Positions 60,606-64,000 of a stretch of DNA of 64,000 nucleotides are shown here, one piece after another. The notes beneath the pieces were generated by a model that was not told where the DNA came from, ran no database searches, and worked only from the letters and a program-made list of their open reading frames with translations. The first letter of the stretch is position 1. Each line of letters opens with the position of its first letter. Position numbers and translations under genes: made by a program. This DNA is from Symbiodinium natans (taxonomy: Eukaryota; Sar; Dinophyceae; Suessiales; Symbiodiniaceae), in assembly GCA_905221605.1 (NCBI GenBank), contig CAJNDS010001090.1, positions 172,501 through 236,500 of the forward strand, given 5' to 3'.

Positions 60606-60692
60606 GCAAAGAAAGTACACACAAGGATGGCCTGTGGCCCATTTTAAAGCTGTACTGAGTGTGTGGGAGGTCTGGGTGGGGGTTTCCGGGGT
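60606..60692 (-). CDS. Exon candidate, unknown protein
   Basis: Entered after AACGCAAG, reads LYPGNPHPDLPHTQYSFKMG and leaves at CGAG|GTAGAGG. The plus strand also has a frame (RLYLAKKVHTRMACG). Confidence 0.4.
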
Positions 60693-60803
60693 ATAGGGCT
60701 TGCGTTGAAGCCCTCAGCCCTAAACCCTAAACCCTAAAACCTAAACCCTAAACCCTAAACCCTAAACCCTAAACCTCAAGGGAGTCATACTCGGACCCCT
60801 AAG

Positions 60804-61060
60804 CAGTTCCCTAAACGTACTCCGGACATGGATGTTGGGGTTATTCGTTTTCTGTGTGTCCCATATCGTTCTGCAGGTTAAAACGCTCTTCCGCTCATGT
60901 CATACTAAGTCTCTACATCGCATATATTTATCATCATGTTGGGGTTATCGTTTCTGCGTGTCCCATATCGTTCTGCAGATGAAAAAGCCCCCAAACCATT
61001 AACTGATGTCGGTCCCTTACCAAAGCAAATCAACGCACATTTTGACGGTCGCTCATATGG
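60804..61060 (+). CDS. Gene J: two exons joined across a tandem duplication
   Basis: Exon 60804-60876, entered after CCCTAAG, 24 codons: KRTPDMDVGVIRFLCVPYRS, left at CTGCAG|GTTAAAAC. Exon 60979-61060, entered after CTGCAG: EKAPKPLTDVGPLPKQINAH then FDGRSY, left at GG|GTTTAGGG. Phases agree (1 to 2). The 102-nt intron ends with a second copy of the first exon's last ~45 bp, so donor and acceptor lie at the same place in two direct repeats. Confidence 0.6.
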
Positions 61061-61323
61061 GTTTAGGGTTTAGGACTTCATTCTTACCCTAAACCCTAAA
61101 CCCTAAACTCCTATTTGATCAACTACCAACTGCTGAACCTGCAGGGGCCCCGACGGCCCTATCTGCGTTCTGCTGCTCCTCGTTAGAAAGCCCGAGCTTC
61201 CTCGGAGAAGAGCTGAGAGTTGAGGGTTTAGGGTTGAGTTTAGGGTTTAGGGTTTAGGGTTTAGGGTTTAGGGTTTAGGGTTTGGGGTTTAGGGTTAAGG
61301 GCTTCGGGTTTAGGGTTTACAAG

Positions 61324-61415
61324 GGCGCCCCTTGAAAGTCAATGCAGTTTTTGGCTTGGGGATCCGTGAAGTCGGTACAGGTGTCATGGGGTATCAAGCC
61401 TGCGTGCTGCAGGGG
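61324..61415 (+). CDS. Exon, unknown protein (30 codons)
   Basis: Entered after TTTACAAG, left at GGG|GTCTAGCG. Reads RPLKVNAVFGLGIREVGTGV then MGYQACVLQG. Confidence 0.55.
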
Positions 61416-61430
61416 GTCTAGCGCCTAAGC

Positions 61431-61532
61431 TTGGGATGTTCCCCCTTACACTAACAGTCCTTTCTAGGGAGTATAGTAACCCGGATTACAATCCCTATTA
61501 AGGACTGTTAGTATAAGGGGGAACATCCCAAA
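61431..61532. repeat. Family 1 element, most intact copy
   Basis: TTGGGATGTTCCCCCTTACACTAACAGTCC...GGACTGTTAGTATAAGGGGGAACATCCCAA. The arms pair for about 30 bp. Confidence 0.8.
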
Positions 61533-61639
61533 CCCTAAGCCCTAAACCCTAATCCCTCAACCCTTGGCTTTCATCCCGAGTTATCCCAAGATATGCGGCC
61601 GAGCCAGCCAGTTCTGCAATCGAGGCAGGATGTAATTAA

Positions 61640-61770
61640 ACTCTAAAGTTCTAGGTCCTAAGAGTAGTTCACCCCAAACCCATACTCCTTCACCCAGTAG
61701 AGGACTTCGGCAGTTTCAACCCTGGCTTGACGACGGTCTTCGTGCTGTGCCTTTGCAGCACTTTCGGAAA
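61640..61770 (-). CDS. Terminal exon candidate, unknown protein
   Basis: Reads SESAAKAQHEDRRQARVETA then EVLYWVKEYGFGVNYS and TAG. Entry site is one of several AGs near 61755-61760. Confidence 0.5.
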
Positions 61771-61806
61771 CGGGTTTCGGGTTTAGGTTTTAGGGTTTCG
61801 GGTTTA

Positions 61807-61951
61807 GGGCACACGCTTGCAAGAAATTTAAGGGGTATGGAAAAATCCTTGCTTACATTCGTCTTCTCTCGCTCAGGGCTTCCGCCATGCTTTCCTCATC
61901 CCAAGAGCCCACTCCAAATCTTCTCTACTCCAGTACCTGAGACCCTAAACA
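61807..61951 (+). CDS. Exon with GTAAGC donor, unknown protein
   Basis: Entered after TTTAG. One frame (TLARNLRGMEKSLLTFVFSR) runs to ACACG|GTAAGCC. Another (CKKFKGYGKILAYIRLLSLR) runs to CCA|GTACCTGAG. Confidence 0.45.
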
Positions 61952-62036
61952 CGGTAAGCCTTAAACTTGGGAGGGTTTAGGGTTCAGGGTTTAGGGTTTA
62001 GGGTTCAGGGTTTAGGGTAAGCGCAACCCTATAAAC

Positions 62037-62109
62037 CCGAAAAGCGTCCCAGGTCCACACTTCTGGGCTCCAAGCGCCTCGGTGATGCAAAGAAAGGCCC
62101 TCTCCATAC
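62037..62109 (-). CDS. Exon, unknown protein (23 codons)
   Basis: Entered after CCAAGCAG, left at GG|GTTTATAGGG. Reads MERAFLCITEALGAQKCGPG then TLF. Confidence 0.55.
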
Positions 62110-62119
62110 CTGCTTGGGC

Positions 62120-62725
62120 TTAGGGGGTTTAGGGGTTTAGGGCTTTAGGGCTTTAGGGGTTTGGGGTTTAGGGGTTTTAGGGTTTAGGGGTTTTAGGGGT
62201 TTTAGGGGGTTTGGGTTTTTAGGGGTTTAGGGGTTTAGGGGTTTAGGGGTTTAGGGGTTTAGGGGTTTAGGGTTTTAGCGTTTTAGGGTTTTAGGGGTTT
62301 AGGGGTTTAGGGGTTTAGGAGATTAGGCGTTTTAGGGGTTTAGGGGTTTTAAGGCGTTAGGGGTTTTAGGGGTTTTAAGGGTTTTAAGGGTTTAGGGGTT
62401 TTAGGGGTTCAGGGGTTTTAGGTGTTTAGGGGTTTAGGGGTTTAGGGGGTTTTAGGGGTTTTAGGGGTTTAGGAGTTTAGGGGTTTAGGGGTTTAGGGGT
62501 TAGGGGTTTAGGGTTAGGGGTTTAGGGTTCAGGGTGTAGGCGGGGGGGGGGTCAGGGGTTTAGGGGTTACGGGTTTAGGGGTTTAGGGTTCAGGGTGTAG
62601 GCGGCGGGGGGGGGGGGGGGGGTTCAGGGGTTTAGGGGTTTAGTGGTTCAGGGGTTTCGGGGTTACGGGTTTAGGAGTTTAGGGGGTTAGGGTTTAGGGG
62701 TTTAGGGTTTCAGGGTGCAGGCGGG
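62120..62725 (+). repeat. TTTAGGGG / TTTTAGGGG array
   Basis: A 600-bp degenerate array that includes three copies of TTCAGGGTGTAGGCGGGGGG separated by about 75-100 bp. Confidence 0.85.
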
Positions 62726-62734
62726 GGGGGGGGG

Positions 62735-62905
62735 GAGGTTTTGGAGGTGTTGGGCTTCGCATATGCTTCGTTGGGGTCGATTGTGTCGTTGCCGAACTTG
62801 AAGCTCTTCCCCACGACCCCACTTTTGAATCCTTGGGCGACATTCATGGACATGAAGTACGTCTCGCAGGAGGATAGTTCGGTTGGGTGAGCTCACAACC
62901 ATAAG
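62735..62905 (-). CDS. Coding stretch downstream of spliced-leader relic
   Basis: The best frame reads ETYFMSMNVAQGFKSGVVGK then SFKFGNDTIDPNEAYAKPNT, entered after GTTGTGAG. A second frame begins MVVSSPNRTILLRDV just after the leader relic. Upstream on the same strand (62940-63020) another stretch reads VAPSRAVHVVRKWVAPCPQL. Product unknown; position next to the relic suggests a retroposed copy. Confidence 0.5.
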
Positions 62906-62916
62906 ACAAGAACTCT

Positions 62917-62935
62917 CTTGCGCCAAAATGGCTAC
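62917..62935 (-). other. Dinoflagellate spliced-leader relic
   Basis: The minus strand reads GTAGCCATTTTGGCGCAAG, against positions 3-21 of the dinoflagellate leader (GTAGCCATTTTGGCTCAAG): 18 of 19. Genomic leader relics mark reverse-transcribed, reinserted mRNAs in dinoflagellates. Confidence 0.7.
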
Positions 62936-63059
62936 CTCTCTCCAGCGTGGTTGGTTGCAAGTTGCGGGCAGGGCGCCACCCATTTCCGCACTACGTGGAC
63001 GGCGCGACTTGGCGCGACCACTCTAAACCCTAAACCCTAATCCCGAATCCCTCCGTAAG

Positions 63060-63133
63060 AGCACTGAAGCCAGAACCCAACAAAAACGAAGCCCTGCCTC
63101 CTCGGACAAGGGGGACCCTTAAAAGGGAACCCG
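63060..63133 (+). CDS. Exon, unknown protein (24 codons)
   Basis: Entered after CCGTAAG, left at CCG|GTTTAGGG. Reads ALKPEPNKNEALPPRTRGTL then KREP. Confidence 0.5.
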
Positions 63134-63290
63134 GTTTAGGGTTTAGGGTTTAGGGTTTAGGGTTTAGGGTTTATGGTTTAGGGCTTAGCGTTTAGGGTTT
63201 AGAATATAAGGTTTAGGGTTTAGAGTTAGGGTTTAGGGTTTAGAGCTTAGGGTTTAGAATGTAAGGTTTAGGGGTAGGATGTAGGGTTGA
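63134..63290 (+). repeat. TTTAGGG tract
   Basis: Good units at the exon-proximal end, decaying rightwards; two copies of AGAATxTAAGGTTTAGGG. Confidence 0.85.
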
Positions 63291-63390
63291 ACGTTTCGGG
63301 TAGAGGGTGGTCACATTCTAAAAAACGAAGCACATGGCAATCCGAACCCCCTAAACACTAAACCTATATCTTTACAATCCCAAACCCGAG

Positions 63391-63470
63391 AACACGAAGG
63401 CCTTGCTGCCGCGCTTCTCCTGACAATCCCCGGGTTGGAGGTTTGTGCGAATTGCGAATTCCCGGGATTG
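63391..63470 (+). CDS. Exon with CxxC (26 codons)
   Basis: Entered after AACCCGAG, left at TTG|GTAGGACCTAAACCC. Reads HEGLAAALLLTIPGLEVCAN then CEFPGL. Confidence 0.5.
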
Positions 63471-63477
63471 GTAGGAC

Positions 63478-63548
63478 CTAAACCCTAAACCCTAAACCCT
63501 AAACCCTAAACCCTAAACCCTAAACCCTAAACCCTAGAACCCTAAACC
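63478..63548 (-). repeat. CCCTAAA array
   Basis: Eight perfect units. Confidence 0.95.
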
Positions 63549-63599
63549 CGAAGTTTGGGGGCTTGAACATCAGTTGGAGGCTCATGGGTAGATTGAAAC

Positions 63600-63695
63600 G
63601 GGTAAGGGGTCATTTTGGAACACAGAAGGGAGTCATTTTGGAACACAGCAGGGAGTCATTTCGGAACACGAGAAAGGGTCATTTTGGAACACAAA
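63600..63695. repeat. ~26-bp minisatellite, four copies
   Basis: GGGxGTCATTTTGGAACACA repeated at about 63608, 63633, 63654 and 63676. Confidence 0.85.
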
Positions 63696-63724
63696 GAGCA
63701 GAAAAATAGGTCAGCGCCTAACAA

Positions 63725-64000
63725 AAAATGCACGCGTGCGATCACGGCAGAGGGTTCGGCGAACGAAGTTACGAATGCGCAAAACACACTGTAAAACGCA
63801 TGTCGACACCCACGATCCCCGCAGAGGGTGCACGAACGCATTTGCAAATGAGCAAAAACACACTGTAAAACGCATGTCGACACCCACGATCCCCGCAGAG
63901 GGTGCACGAACGCATTTGCAAATGAGCAAAAACACACTGTAAAACGCATCTCGACACCCGCGATCCCCGCAAAGGGTGCACGAACGCATTTGCAAATGCG
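63725..64000. repeat. 74-bp satellite, continues beyond the window
   Basis: ACACACTGTAAAACGCATxTCGACACC recurs at 63784, 63858 and 63932 (period 74), after one diverged copy. Long frames on both strands are repeat by-products. Confidence 0.9.

Noticed and set aside
63608-63690. Tandem spliced-leader relics
   Set aside because: Only CATTTTGG is shared with the leader; the flanks GTCAGC-type bases expected for relics are absent.
63656-63995. Minus-strand frames of 70-97 codons at the right edge
   Set aside because: Translations of the 74-bp satellite.
1-64000. Window as a real chromosome end
   Set aside because: Telomere-like tracts occur throughout on both strands, are short, and have unique sequence on both sides; there is no terminal array.

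Overview
The window looks like nuclear DNA of a dinoflagellate or close relative. Four things point there: an Arabidopsis-type telomere word (TTTAGGG / CCCTAAA) on both strands in almost every kilobase; a 19-base relic of the dinoflagellate spliced leader at about 62.92 kb (one mismatch); one-directional multi-exon genes at 5.8-16.1 kb; and many short elements with terminal inverted repeats that behave as spliceable introns (introners), some apparently with GA-AG boundaries. No prokaryotic gene, rRNA or complete tRNA was seen. The species cannot be fixed from sequence alone, and almost no protein could be matched to a named family.

Layout. 1-5.4 kb: telomere-like tracts with short exon-like islands. 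5.4-16.1 kb: four multi-exon models (D, C, B, A), all on the minus strand and acidic, charged or coiled-coil in part, broken by three satellites (110 bp at 12.0-12.9 kb, 84 bp at 12.9-14.4 kb, and a chain of long hairpins at 13.5-13.8 kb). 16.7-20.1 kb: about fifteen copies of a hairpin-bearing repeat, with a coding fragment at 19.57-19.9 kb that may derive from a piggyBac-like transposase. 20.2-23.1 kb: 137-bp repeats carrying TTTAGGG, a segmental duplication and a TTAGGGC array. 23.1-63.5 kb: some seventy coding islands of 30-180 bp separated by telomere-like tracts and by about twelve families of small palindromic elements. 63.57-64 kb: two tandem repeats running off the end.

The main result is that the telomere-like tracts and the palindromic elements sit where introns must be. 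Islands typically begin right after an AG (often TTTAG) and end right before GT (often GTTTAG). At several loci the phases chain across the tract and give one continuous protein: 32.64-33.26, 42.04-42.50, 47.87-48.09, 57.03-57.31 and 60.80-61.06 kb for telomere-like or duplicated introns; 23.81-24.00, 24.35-24.58, 27.34-27.54, 33.86-34.02 and 43.6-44.0 kb for inverted-repeat elements. At 48.3 kb a telomere-like tract is flanked by an 11-bp direct repeat, and an uninterrupted copy of the site lies 340 bp away. This looks like a genome in which introns are seeded both by DNA-transposon-like introners and by telomeric repeat tracts.

Limits. Many islands are so short and GC-rich that both strands are open; strand was chosen from splice signals, phase and peptide character, and some calls may be antisense shadows. 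Exon ends are by eye and transcripts were not available.
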